NCBI GenBank assembly: GCA_017311315.1
Contig: CM029610.1
Span: 4,893,126 to 4,957,125 of the forward strand
Direction: 5' to 3'
DNA from: Dendrocalamus latiflorus
Taxonomy: Eukaryota > Streptophyta > Magnoliopsida > Poales > Poaceae
Length of the DNA stretch: 64,000 nt
Position numbers and translations under genes: made by a program. Position 1 is the stretch's first letter. Each line of letters starts with the position of its first letter. Shown here in pieces: positions 37,085 to 49,045 of the stretch. The notes below the pieces were generated by a model, which was not told the DNA's origin, did not search any database, and was given only the letters and a program-made list of their open reading frames with translations.

Positions 37085-37342
37085 AAAAATATAGCTTATG
37101 ACTGAAATTGCACTGTAGTTTGCTGAAATTACACTGTAGCTGAAGATGGCTTATTTGGTATAATTAAATTTAAAAACTTTTAAAATAAAAAAATAGGTTA
37201 GCTCATTACAGATAATGCAAACGAATACAGGAAAAAAGAATCGGCAAAAAAAGTTCAAAAAAGCTTAAAAACTAAAACAAGATAAAATTTAAAAATAATA
37301 AAAAATAAGTCAGAAATTAGAAGGTAAAGCCGAAATGAGGTA
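37085..37342 (-). repeat. T-rich MITE-like dispersed repeat, copy D (inverted)
   Basis: Reverse complement reads tcatttcggctttacct, then ttgccgattctttttt, cgtttgcattatctgtaatgagctaacc and ataccaaataagcc, matching copies A-C. Confidence 0.72.
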
Positions 37343-37900
37343 TTACGTACAGTACATATCACGACCTTCGCTTGCAGTGTTAAGCATCAGAACAGCATGA
37401 TCGATGTGCTCTTCAACGATCCTAGCATGAATTCGAGATATCAACCCTCGATTCACGGGCAAATTAACACAGTACGCAATCCAATCGAATCGTGTAACCG
37501 ATTTGCGCGTTTGAGGTATCAGAAAGAAACTGAATGTCAAGTTGACCAACGAACCATAGCTTGCGAGTAAGATGGGCTTCGTGTTTGATGACATGCTGGG
37601 TCATGTCGCTTTAGAGAGGGAGAGAAAAAAAAGACTTCGTTCACGTTACCTTCTCAACGAAATGAATATCCAGTACATCTAACTGTACCAGGAACTGTCT
37701 GATCATGCAGCAGCGGTAGTGATGGACTGATGGTGGTTACACCCATGGCGCCATGGATTGCAAAACGTGGACAACGCAATGGCTAAAGAAACAGCTCAAA
37801 ACTGTGCAGCTACTTTTTCCATACTCTTCTTACTCTCAAAGTAATATAATTTTTCAGCACTTTACTGTACATAAGCTTACATGAGTTTGTTTTCTGGCGT
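37343..37900. other. Intergenic downstream of the OTU gene
   Basis: A minus-strand frame of 83 codons at 37343-37594 (reading SLVNLTFSFFLIPQTRKSV and so on) has no recognised domain or homologue. No other feature was seen. Confidence 0.3.
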
Positions 37901-38011
37901 GACATTACAACTTACAACATTAGCAGGGATGAAAGGAGGTTACAGATGCTGCTAAACTGAGTGGAGAAAGAAGAGCGGCAGGTAGTAAATTCAAGAACCA
38001 CCGAAGCCTAC

Positions 38012-41000
38012 CTAGAACAGCCAGTACTTCTTTTTAGTCTTGCGTGTCGGAAGATCTGCAAAGTACAGTATATGATGACTACGAGGTTATGACTCATGTC
38101 AGCTAAGTAACTAACCATCGACGCAGAAATACTCCGATAGATATTTTCAAATGTAAGCACTAGATTTCTATTATAACTGGTAGATATCATCGAGCAAAAT
38201 ATTTCTCACCTTCAGTCGCATACAAAGAATTGTAGTGCACTTCACTCCAGAAACTTAGCCAAAGCTCTGCAAAAGGGGACAAGGGAATGATCAAACATAA
38301 CATTTCGCTGGGATTTGCCCCCCCCCCCCCCCCCCAAACAATATCATGTATGATGATGGGGAATTTAGCTGCTAACAGCAGGCAAAGATTTATACAATGA
38401 AAGATTATCCCAATAACAAAGTGGTTCACACTAAATGAGGCATAAGTTTGACATGGAATAGAATATGTGAACATTGGAACAAACAAGATCCCAGCTCCAA
38501 CCTCTTGTGGGAGCGGCATCCCTGGGGACTATCTCGGTTAAGCATGTGTCTCTAAACGATGTCAGCAGGCAAATTTTGGCAGCGAACTGTTTTAAAAGAT
38601 CAAAAGGGTGTTAGACAGATCATAACTGATATACGATGCATATTAATACTAAAAAATTGAGTACTGCTAGCTTGTGTTTATCAAGGTGAAACTTCTGCAT
38701 TTTTCATATAAGAAGGTGACCTATCTTATTTAAGAGAACATCCAAATGCATCTGATTTACAGAACATGTAACTCCAAAATGAAACATAAGAAATGTGAAT
38801 TATAGATTGCCTGGTTGAAGATAGAAAATAAGCAAGTAAATATTAAAAACATGGTGTTGCTTGCCAATTTAGATAGAGAACATAGGACATGACACTCAAA
38901 TTTCTTACTCCGCCAAACTCAACCGTACACAAGAGTAGTAAAATTTTTTTAGAGGTAAGAATGGTAAAAGTTGGCAACAATAATAGAAACAATATATTAC
39001 TAGCTTCAAATTTTAAGGAGTTTTATTAGGATGAGAAATCATCAGATTTATTCTACAGCTAGAACTAAAGTCACAAGACAAATAATGCAAAAAAAAAACC
39101 TGGAGTTAAAAGGTTTTTACTCATAGAAACCAATTAGCCATCTTGATAGTGCTACGTTACCCGGTCTGCAGCTGCTTGTAAGGTCACATGATCTCCCCAT
39201 TCCCCAGATCTACAGTGTTATAAATAAGATAGCACGCATAAGGAGATGAACACAAAATTGGATGCTTCACATGATATGCATCTCAAATCTACTATGGAGC
39301 ATGGACTGGAACCTTTTCATTTTCTTCAAGTAAACCTTATATTCCATTGGTACATAGCCTTCATAGTGTTTCTTGTATTCCTTTAGCTAAAATAGAGAGA
39401 TAATGCTTCAGCGCAGTCATATATACATGAAACTAGATGGTGATGGATGTAACTAAGATAACAGCCTATTTATTCACAGAATAAACAAGTTCTGTTAAGG
39501 CAAGTAATCTATCTGTCACACAAATAGAGGGAGGGACCTACCTGCTTCACTACTGCCTTCCTAACATGTTTGTGATAGTTAGGATTGCGGAATATCTGGT
39601 CTGCCAGAGCTCGGAACTGCAGAGGAAACACACAACACAAAATCGGGATAGGTCGGAGACATAATAAAAACTTGACCTGGAAGATGAGCTGAAATATGAT
39701 AATTATTGTTAATGTTGCAAATAATGCACAGAAAAATAGAGACAAGAAACACGAATTTTTACGTGGAAAACCCTTGCGGGAAAAAATCATGAGCGCTCGA
39801 AGGTAAATCACTATAATGAAGAGAGTTTACAATGGAGCACTTAATCTTGAGCACACATCTTCCTATGAACTACTGGGGTATATATATAGAGCGAGGGAAA
39901 AAAGTTCCACACGGAGAGGAAACCGAATCAGAGTCAGTTGCTACAGATTGACACCACATTTGATACAACTTGTGCATGGCCCAAACACCTTTTATGTCAC
40001 GTCTGGCATGAGACGATGAAGTATCCTACATAGATATGGTACGAATTCAGATCAATTTTAACAATCTCCATCTTGATCTGAATTCCCTCCAGTAGTCGTA
40101 GAATGTGATAAACTCCTCTAATTAAAATTAGCATAAACACCTTGTGCGCCAAAAGTCCACTGGACTAATCTTCAAGTAGAAAGACTGGAATAATCTTGTC
40201 AAAACGCTTCTTGCGAAGCAAAATTGAACAAATCAACAACAATTCTGAACACACAACTATTAACAAAGCAAACAAACAAATCTGGGTCTCAACAATTCAT
40301 AACCCCAGCAAAGTCTGAGTCGGTGCAACTGACCTCCTAAAACAAATGCCCAATCATCAAACGACATAAACCGAAGCATCACCTATGGCGCTGGATAGAT
40401 AGCGAAGAACTCATATCATATAATATGATATGCTCCACCTGGAACACAAAACTCGGCAAATAACGCTCATTAAATGAGCAACTCTTCAATAAGAAAGATT
40501 GGAACAGTCTTATTGCACGTGTAACCATCACGTATGTAAAACTGCCAGCTTCAAAAGTAATTGAATTCCATGACATGATTGAAACTGCTCTTGTAAAACT
40601 GTTTGGATAAAAGAAACTCTTGTGCCATCAATGGAGAATAAACTGCAGTAGACCCGTCATATCAAGCTACGACAACTGGAAGACGTTGTAGTATCCATGC
40701 AAAAATAAAACTCCTTCTTGCACTTAAATCCTTCATCTGAAATTAGAGCAAAATCTTCACTTTTAAACAGCAAAAACTCCAGAGAGTATCATGCTAGCTG
40801 CCATCAGAGTGTTATCAAATGGTGAATAAAACACCAAATTCAGTTGTTCCCATAACTGACATTGTTTTTTTAAAGTCTCCTAGATCAAGCGTAGCCCAAC
40901 TAACTCATTGTGTTGAAAACCTACAACTCCACCTTAGACTCTCCATCAGTGGATCTTGCCGTAGTTAAGGCGATGGATCGTTGATGAAATCGCCATTGAG

Positions 41001-44000
41001 AAATCCCGCATGGATGCTGTCGATAAAGACGCAATGGCCTGAATTGCAATGAACTCCACCTCCAATGAAAATATGCAGAGTTGACGACACAGCTTGGATG
41101 GGGATGGTGCAGTACGATGCCGTGGTATGGTGTCGGGCGGTGCGGGTGATGATGTTGGCGAAATCTGGCACTGGAATAGTCGTCGAGTTAGAGCGTGGAG
41201 CGACGCTCAGGATGGCATAGGTTAGCGCAGAATTAGAGTCAAGGCTTGGAACAGAGTCGAGGCAAGTCAAATCGTCGAGTTGACACTGCTAAAAAAATAT
41301 CCTGGTACGTTTGTCTAGTGCACAAAGCAATTTCACGGAAACACACCAAAAAGTGCATCTGACCATAGCTTTGATCGGCTGTGCTATCCATGGCTGCCTT
41401 CTCGTAGTTTTTTTTCACTTTGCGCTTGCTTTGCTGCACAAAACGAAGCCTCTGCGTTTCATCTGCTGCTTGTCCTTGGCGCAAGGGAAAGGAGAATTGC
41501 TGCACGCTCTCTTCGTTGGTGTCTACCTTTTTTCTTTTCTTTGCGCTACAGAGATTGGAAACTGCTTTGATGCTTCTCGGTTTGGCTGCTTGGACTGAGA
41601 GAATGCAAGTCGGAGACGGGAAGTTTTCGCTTCGGATTCGCCAAGAAATCTTCGGATTTTTTTCTTGAACAGATTTTCCCAACGCTCTGCTTGATGCCAT
41701 GGGATGGCTGGACGATTGGATGGACGCGATCCTCGGTTTCTTGCGTTGGACTACTGTGCTTTGCAACTTTTTCTTCTGTCGCCCACGCGATGACCGATGC
41801 CGAGGGTATGCTGGTTTATCGCGTGGCTTGGCAAGCTCGGAGACGGAAGGTAAAACGAGTTATGCTCGGATTCAACGACGATGCTGCACAATTGCCGTCA
41901 CCCCCGGGATTGGGATAGTCAGATTCAACGAAATGAACGCCGACTCCACGGATTTCAACTTGCTAGTCGCGCGTAGTGGATCCGATGATTTTTTTCCTCT
42001 CAAACTCTATTCTCTTGTGCTCTGATACCCCTTGTTGCAAATAATGCACAGAAAAATAGAGACAACAGACACGAATTTTTATGTGAAAAACTCTTGTAGG
42101 AAAAAACCACAGGCGTTCGAAGACAAATCATTATAATGAGAAGAGTTTACAATGGAACGCTTACTCTTGAGCACACATCTTCCTATGAATTACTGGGTAT
42201 ATATAGGGCGAGGGAAAAGAGTCCCACACGAAGAGGAAACCGAATCAGAGTCGGTTTCTACAGATTGATATCACACTGATACAACTTGTGCATGGCCTAA
42301 ACACCTTTTATGCCACATCTGGCATGAGACGACGAAGTGTCCTACACGAACAGGTACGAACGGTGCTACTGTCTTTGGATATTTGTCTACACACTGTACA
42401 CCATGCTACACCAATCACTAACTATGTCGCAGCCTACTGCACTGTGCTGCTTTTGGCCTGCAAAGGAGATTATCACAGTGGCTATTGCTTCTGTCTTTCT
42501 GGGCTTTGGATCTCTATTCGTGCTCCTTGCAAGAGGCGTTTGTCTGTGCACCTACTATGGAAGCTTTTTGTTGGGGTTCTCCAGACGTAGTCCTAGCTAG
42601 GATATGTCAGGTTCTGAAATTAGGTGTTGGTGTTGCTACTGCCATTGAGACTTTTTCTTTTGAGTCTTTCGTTGCGTCTACCCAAGTCCGTATTATCTAT
42701 CGTTCAGTTCGTCACAGCCGTGCGAGTCCACAAATTTCTTTGTCAGTCAACCATTTGATTTGCTAGCAATGGTCCATCCTTTTGGATCGAGCGTGGTCCC
42801 TTTCTTTTCACATGGCCGCAGTTGCCGCTCTTCTCTCAGAGCCACTACAGATCGTAGAAGTTTTAAGGCCGCCACTTCTCTCTGAGCCACTACCCTAAGT
42901 TTTTAAGACCGCTGCACTTTCCTTCCGCATCGTCGTCGTCTCGGACTTCGACCTGCACCACCATGCTTTATGGGCTACCGCACGATCCTAGATGGAGATC
43001 TTCTGGCCTTGACACAATTTTCAAGAATTGCACGCTACAACGACATCTTTAAGACTCGGATTTTGGATTTCCCTATTTTAGTGTCAACCCTTTCAAATGC
43101 AGTGATATTGCATTGCATTTAAGGGGGTGTTAAGGATATAAGGGTATCTGTGGTATTTCCTAGTTTCTAGAGTTTAGCCTTGTGTGTCCTATATACTCTA
43201 TATATATAGCACTTTGGGCTGAGATCAATACATCTAACCTTCATGTACTCATCCTTCCACGCATCTAACAATTATAACATAACATTTCTTTAGAAGAGGT
43301 TTTTCTATGGCAAGGATATTATATCTCTTTATATGGGGAAGAAGATATAATAAATTAATAATACCTAAATGTAGTGTAGATTCAAGCAATAGAGCCCACT
43401 GGCCCACTCAGACTCTCAGTCTATCAGTATGAATGAACGATGAACATATCATACGGCAATTAATCAACAGTGAGCTATGTTCTTCATTCGAAATGCAGTA
43501 GAAATGTTCTTTGAAAATATTTGTCTTTCTAAAAAGTGAAATACTTATTCTGACAAGCATGCAAGAAACTAACCTGACAATTCCCATCTCCTTCTATTTG
43601 GAATTCAGCTAAGCCATAAGTGCCCAATCTGACAGAAATAAGTCTGAGGTAAATAAACCTAACATAAAACAGAGGGTAAAAGCAATAACACAATGCAGCC
43701 TTTACCTTTCCAATAATGTTTCATGGTCTAATGTTGCATTATTAACATCAGGAATTTTCCCATTAACTCGAGGAGTGTGCTGCCAATGAGGACAAGGGCA
43801 AGTACTTGAAAGGTAAGGAACTTGCAGCATAATGATTTGATTTAATAATGAATGCAGACACTATTATACACTAGATTGTTCATTGCTATCAATTTGCTAT
43901 TTAGCTTTATTGAATACCACATAAACAAGTTTTATTTTTTTTAATCGTGCCAAACAACTCAACAGAGAAATATCTTCCATCAGTAAATATAACAGATCTA

Positions 44001-44236
44001 AAACGTAACTTTCAAGGAAGCAGTGGACACCAAAATTATTAGAAACACGCATTCATTAACTGCTAGATTAGTACCGGGATTGAATCTAAGTGGGACAGGC
44101 GCTTTCCAAGACTCCGTCCACTGTTCTTCGCTTCAGTTAAAAGGGTGCCAATGGTCACATCCTCCTCACTTCCCTGAGTACTGCTGCTAATACTTGAACA
44201 AGAGCTTTTACTAACATGATCCTGTTGTTCAGACAT
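38012..44236 (-). CDS. OTU-domain deubiquitinase (OTU12-like)
   Basis: Nine coding exons on the minus strand join in frame: 44236-44075, 43779-43706, 43628-43574, 39616-39542, 39386-39313, 39209-39161, 38586-38502, 38266-38210 and 38055-38012, giving 224 residues, all introns GT-AG. A Ser-rich N-terminus precedes a compact OTU cysteine-protease domain, which cleaves ubiquitin chains. Catalytic residues are visible: Asp93 and Cys96 in EGDGNCQFRAL, His202 in WSEVHYNSLY. The protein ends in the basic tail RKTKKKYWLF, common to this plant OTU clade (Arabidopsis OTU12 is of similar size). The start at 44236 opens MSEQQDHVSKSSCSS. Intron 3 is about 4 kb because of retroelements. Its 3' end has been duplicated to 32290-33775. 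Confidence 0.92.
38319..38335 (+). repeat. C17 homopolymer in OTU intron 7
   Basis: An uninterrupted run of 17 C on the plus strand, absent from the duplicated segment at 32630. It could also be inflated by sequencing error. Confidence 0.85.
39713..42360 (-). mobile_element. Non-autonomous copia-type retroelement in OTU intron 3
   Basis: Two LTR copies, 39713-40063 and 42033 to about 42360, flank about 2 kb. The element is on the minus strand: a primer-binding site (tggtatcagagc type, read on minus) lies at 42019-42030 beside the right LTR, and a polypurine tract (minus CAAGATGGAGAT) lies at 40064-40075 beside the left LTR. The left LTR has clean ends (minus TGTTAAAATT...GCAACA). The right LTR loses similarity about 20 bp before its expected end. 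No integrase or RT motif is visible in the interior; the 175-codon frame at 41239-41766 is unrecognised. It is probably mobilised in trans. Confidence 0.8.
42361..43270 (+). mobile_element. 3' fragment of a retroelement with a 143-bp LTR
   Basis: A polypurine tract aaggggg (43121-43127) is followed by TGTTAAGGATATAAGG ... CATCTAACA (43128-43270), a 143-bp LTR-like unit with TG/CA ends and a TATA motif (tatatatatagc near 43202). Only the 3' side is present, and it abuts the truncated LTR of the minus-strand element. The short LTR suggests a TRIM-like or small copia element. Confidence 0.6.
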
Positions 44237-45741
44237 GCTACCTCAGAAGGAACATTGAGAATATATGGGTTGACTGTGGGCTGCAAAGGAAAGAAAATAC
44301 AGTTTGGTGATAAACAATACAAACAGAGTAACAGTTAAGAGTATGCATGAAGCACAATTATAAAGACACTGGTGGCAAGTAGCAAACAATGTGCACATGT
44401 TCAAGACATAGCATTTAATGGCTTCTATGCTGGCATTATCCATAGACACTTGAGGAAGTATCAAGATTGACACGTACAGTCCCTAGTGTCCATTTCATGC
44501 AGAAGAGAGATCCTAACCACCCAGTGATCATTCCAAAAGAAGGAATTCCTCACAAAACTGATAGCCAATATAGAGGAGGTGTTCACACGACAATGTGCTA
44601 TTTTTTTAAAAATCCCATGCTTAATGTCTAAACAATGAACTTTTCTCTAAAGATACAATAGACCAAGAAACAAATGGAACATGAAGGCAACTGGCAATAA
44701 TGGGTAACAAATAGACAACAGACCAATTTCATTGCAACATAGGAAAGGAAGGCTTTCCATCATTCCTCTTTCTGTGAAATGCACACACTTCCGGCTCCAC
44801 TAAATCCATTTTGGTACCCGACATATCATTGCAGTACACACACAATATTTCAAAGAGCTATAAATGCCATTGCTTGCCTCTTACAAAGCTACAAATGCAA
44901 TTGCTTGTCTCTTTGGTCCTCTTAAGTCTAAACCAATGAGGATGCACCAAGAACTGAAGCAGCAAAGCCTCAGAAATGTTGTACCAGAATACCAGGTATT
45001 AGATCAACGATTCTCCTGAACAAGCAAAGAGAGAGTGCCTACTCGGTGCAAATTATTATCAATTGGATAATTGGACATGAACCAAAATGGCTGCTCTTGT
45101 TCCTCACAAAGGCACACTACTAGTCAACCAAACAAATGAGACTTATTCAAAGAAGCAAAATTTCACACGTCTCCTTCCATTACATGAGGAAATTGCGAAC
45201 TTTTCTGAACAATACTCGGGCTTCGGTTAAGAAAAACTACCTCCAAATGAGATAAATGAATCAATGGATCTGATCTTGGACGGCTCACCAAAAGATATCA
45301 AAGTAAATGTAAAACTTAGTCCTATGCATCAATAAAATTTAGGCAAAAGGACAACGACCACATTCCCCAGAAGATATTTGCAACGGGAGATTGGATCATA
45401 TACCCTCCCTTTAGTTGAGAAATCCTCCACATCTCAATGACACATGAGTTCATCATAAGTCACTGACACGTAGGCCAGGAGGGTAAATCCTCAATTTCCA
45501 TCTAAATTGAGGGTATATGATCAATTGCCAGATTTGCAACAGAATTAAACGAAATCACACATAGATTTACGGATACAAGAGCGACAGGGGGAAACAAACG
45601 CACCCAAGAACCCCAAAAATGGAACGAAACCTCGCAGGTTTGCACTGGCGCATCCATCCATAGATCCAAGAACTCGGGGCCGTGAGAAAGACCCAGTTCG
45701 GAAACCAAGCGAATTGGTCGGGTTGCGGAGAGGAAACTTAC

Positions 45742-45830
45742 TAGCTGCTCGGATCGGAGGTGGTGGCGCGCGCGCGCGCACGGGAGGGAGGGAGGGAGCC
45801 GCTCGAGTTCGCAGTCGCTTCGTTCGCACC
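45742..45830 (-). promoter_or_regulatory. Probable 5' non-coding exon and promoter-proximal region of the OTU gene
   Basis: Minus strand shows a GC-rich stretch with a (CG)n run, then ...CCGAGCAGCTA|GTAAGTTT, a good donor at about 45741. A matching acceptor ctttgcag lies at about 44282, upstream of the ATG at 44236. This predicts a leader intron of about 1.5 kb. There is a GGGA repeat at about 45783-45797. Confidence 0.55.
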
Positions 45831-46351
45831 AAAAACTAGACAGAAGACCTTGCCTTGTGTGTGTTAATCGCACTGACCCCTGCATTATTGCTCTTATACA
45901 AGTTGGACCCCCTACTCTTATTGCTCTCCTCGGTGTTTTTTTGTAAAAAAAAAAGAGTTTTATAGTTTCCTTAAGATCATGAGTACAACAAGAACACACT
46001 TTTACATACGCATATATAACACCATACACATATATACACACTTACATAGATGTATTCAATACACACGCTAGAGACAAGAGATGAAGAACTAAGATATGTA
46101 GGAGCGCGGGCACGCGCTTTGACTACTAAATGCATCCACGTGCGCATGTGTACTCAGAAGGTACTATTTATATAAACAGTGTTGCATGAACAGTGCCACC
46201 CACCCCCTGAAAAATGCGGCACTCGACTTCGAACGGGGTGGGTGAGGTGGCCACTGCCATGCTCACCAATCGAGCAAGCGCTTGGCCATAGCTTTATAGA
46301 TTAAACGGATCAAAAGTACATTCCTTGTTAACAGGCTTTGAATACAAATAA

Positions 46352-46593
46352 GGGGTGGGTTCTTTTGGACTATAGTTTTGGTTTTTGTCTTATAGCTTTT
46401 GAATCTAGCTATTTACGAGAGACGGTATAAAGAGGAAAAAGTTGTATATAATTTTGGCAGGTATATTTGAATTTGGTACAGTGTTTACTATAATATAACT
46501 GTAGACCCCGCCTCGACAAAACGCACCGTTTGAAAGTAAGTTATTGTAGCAAGCACTCAAAAAGCCAAAGTCGAAGATCATTCTAACCCACCC
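46352..46593. mobile_element. MITE-like element with GGGTGGGTT ends
   Basis: Left end GGGGTGGGTTCTTTTGGAC, right end read inward GGGTGGGTTAGAATGATC. The inverted ends are imperfect beyond 10 bases and no clean target duplication is seen. Confidence 0.45.
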
Positions 46594-46943
46594 ATCCTGT
46601 TATAACCGCTTCGGGTTTTAGAAGCCAGAAGTTACTTGGAACGTGTTGGCTTCTTAATTTTGACTTTTTGGTCTTTTTTTGTTTTTCTTTTTTCCCTTTT
46701 ATTCCTTTGCATTGTTCTAAAAGAAATAGCGGTGTTTTTTTTTGACTTAGAAAAAATTAATAGTCGTTACAGTGCAATTACAACAAAAAAACAACACCTG
46801 AAACAAAAAAGGATTGAACTATTTCATGTGAAATTCCTACGCTTCAAACGGGGCTTAAGACCTGTTTGCATTGCTACATTTCAAAAAGGAATTACACTGT
46901 TTTCTTCCTGTAATTTTCTAGCAGATTTGATATAGCACACTTG

Positions 46944-47501
46944 TAGGGCTGGATAACGAGCTGGCTCGGCTCGGCTCGGCTCGGTCTGGCTCGGTAGGAT
47001 AACGAGCTGGCTCGAGCTGGCTCGTTATAACTAACGAGCTAAAAAGCTAGCTCGGCTCGGCTCGTAAAAAGCTCGAGTTAGCTCGTTTGGCTCGTGAGCC
47101 AGGGCCAAAAAATGTCTCCATCATATATTCATCCATGGAAGCATGGCTCGTTTGGCTCGTTTGGCTCGTTTAGCTCGTTTGGCTCGTTTGGGTACAATAG
47201 AGTACAAATTAACACATGCATGGCTCGTTTGGGTACAATAGAGTACAAATTTACACATTAACACATGCAATAGAGTACAAATTAGGTCCATGGAAGCAGC
47301 ATATGCATACCTAAATTCCTGAAAGTATGGCTCGTTTGGCTCGTGAGCGGCTCGCGAGCTGGCTCGAGTTGGCTCGTTATAGCTAACGAGCTAAAATCTT
47401 GGCTCGGCTCGGCTCGTTATCCTAACGAGCCGAGCCGAGCCGAGCCGAGCCAGCCACGAGCCGAGCGAGCTAACGAGCTTCGAGTTTTTCGTCCAGCCCT
47501 A
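46944..47501. mobile_element. Non-autonomous hAT element rich in GGCTCG repeats
   Basis: 558 bp; ends TAGGGCTGGATAACGAG and, inward from the right, TAGGGCTGGACGAAAAAC; perfect 8-bp target duplication CACACTTG (46936-46943, 47502-47509). The interior consists largely of ggctcg, ggctcgttt and taacgagct units and a short internal direct duplication of gtacaatagagtacaaatt. No transposase. Confidence 0.92.
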
Positions 47502-47738
47502 CACACTTGTAAAACCTTTCAAGTTTCAACTGCCACACTTTCAAACTGAGGATGAGTATGTATTCGTATGTATTCTATAGTTTTCGTTCTTGCCTATCCT
47601 TCCATCCGAACAATTGTATGCATCCAGTGTGTTCCATGTGCTAGGAAAATGGACATCCAGTAAGAACAAGTCAATTTTCTCCAAAAAGTGCATGAATGCG
47701 CGTCCTCCGTTGTAATCTCAAAAAAAAACTCCTACAAC

Positions 47739-48128
47739 TAGGCCTGGGTAAAATACCCGCTACCCGTTACCCGTACCCAAATTACCCGGACCCGAACCCG
47801 AAATACCCGAACCCGAGGTACCCGGTCCCAAATTCGGATAGCGATTCTGATTACCCGAAATTAGTTTGGGTAGTTCGAGTAATATCCCCCGGTAACCGAA
47901 CTACCCGAATTGTCTGTAAATTACCCGAATTGTCGGGAAATTAGCTGGTTTTCTGTAAATTCGGGTATATCGGGTATACCCGAACCCGAACCCGAATTAT
48001 CGGGTACCCGAAATTGCGGTTAGTGTTTTTTTGGGGCTAATATCGGGTAGCAGTTTTCATTACCCGAATTTCGAATTACCCGAACTACCCGACCCGAAAA
48101 ATTCGGGTAACCCGAACGCCCAGGCCTA
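47739..48128. mobile_element. Non-autonomous hAT element rich in ACCCG repeats
   Basis: 390 bp; ends TAGGCCTGGGTAAAATAC and, inward from the right, TAGGCCTGGGCGTTCGGG; perfect 8-bp target duplication CCTACAAC (47731-47738, 48129-48136). The interior is made of acccgaa, tacccg and cgggta units in both orientations. Confidence 0.93.
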
Positions 48129-48228
48129 CCTACAACTTACTAGTCTAGTACTTAGTAGACTTATGATTTGGTTCCTCCAACTCGGAGGCATAAACATTTG
48201 CGCTAAAGCAACCTGTTGTTTAGTAATA

Positions 48229-48843
48229 CTAGCCACGTAGGCGTGGCGGCACGCCACACCAGTCACCGTATGAGCCGAAGTAAAAGAGGCGAAAATTCGT
48301 AAGAAGCTTTTTAAAAAAATCTTGGACACATGCGTATTTTCGGAAAAGCCAAAGGTCGTTTTTGTAAAAAATCGGGGGTCTGTATGTAAATAAACGAGGA
48401 CCCGTACGGAACTTAGAAAATTGCGGGGCGCTATCCTGCAAAGGATACAAAATTTCGGCGCAGTGGGGAAAAAATCGAGGACACGTGCGTATTTTCGGAA
48501 AAGCCAAAGGGTTTTTCGGTAAAAAATCGAGGGCCTGTACGTAAATAAACGAGGACCCGTACGTAATTTAGAAAACTGCGGAGCGCTATCCTGCAAAGGA
48601 TACAAAATTTCGGTGAAGCGAAGGGGTGTTTTTAAAAAAACAAAACCGGTAGGGACCTTTTTGCGAGGGAAAATGACTTTTTTGCGAGGAAAAAGGACCT
48701 TTACGTAATTTTCAGAAAACACAGGAAATCGGCTCCCCCGACCGTACCGGATTTCGGCGGCCACGCGCCGGCCGAGGGAGCGCTGGGGGCGACGTAGCCG
48801 CCCTCCTCTCGCGCGAACTCCCCCGGGCGTATGTCTGGTAAGA
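48229..48843 (-). mobile_element. Candidate non-autonomous Helitron
   Basis: On the minus strand it starts TCTTACCAGACATACGCCC after A and ends ...CCTACGTGGCTAG before T, the A^T insertion expected of Helitrons. Near the 3' end, ccacg/cgtgg and ggcgtg/cacgcc can form short hairpins. The body contains a 165-bp tandem duplication. No Rep/helicase is encoded. Confidence 0.72.
48313..48640. repeat. 165-bp tandem duplication inside the Helitron
   Basis: Two units share cgtattttcggaaaagcc, acgaggacccgtacg and gcgctatcctgcaaagg, the last at 48428 and 48593, exactly 165 bp apart. Confidence 0.87.
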
Positions 48844-49026
48844 TATATACAATCTCATGTTATTATATTCAAATGTTCCCCAGTTTTTTTTCAAAAAAAA
48901 AAGAACATGTTTCATAGTTGGATGAAGTCGTAAAGTAAAACATTACATTGTTATTGAGTAAGCTACGTGAACATGCGTAAATTATGATAAAGCGTCCACT
49001 TTTTTAAAGGACAAATTAATCATGAT

Positions 49027-49045
49027 GAGAGAGAGAGAGAGAGAG
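49027..49045 (+). repeat. GA microsatellite
   Basis: About nine GA repeats upstream of a gene-poor stretch. Confidence 0.85.

Noticed and set aside
37343..37594. 83-codon minus frame downstream of the OTU gene
   Set aside because: No homologue, no splice or promoter context, and adjacent to a MITE copy; left as unassigned.
41239..41766. 175-codon minus frame inside the intron 3 retroelement
   Set aside because: It is in the coding orientation of the element but shows no gag, protease, integrase or RT motif, so it is not annotated as a gene.
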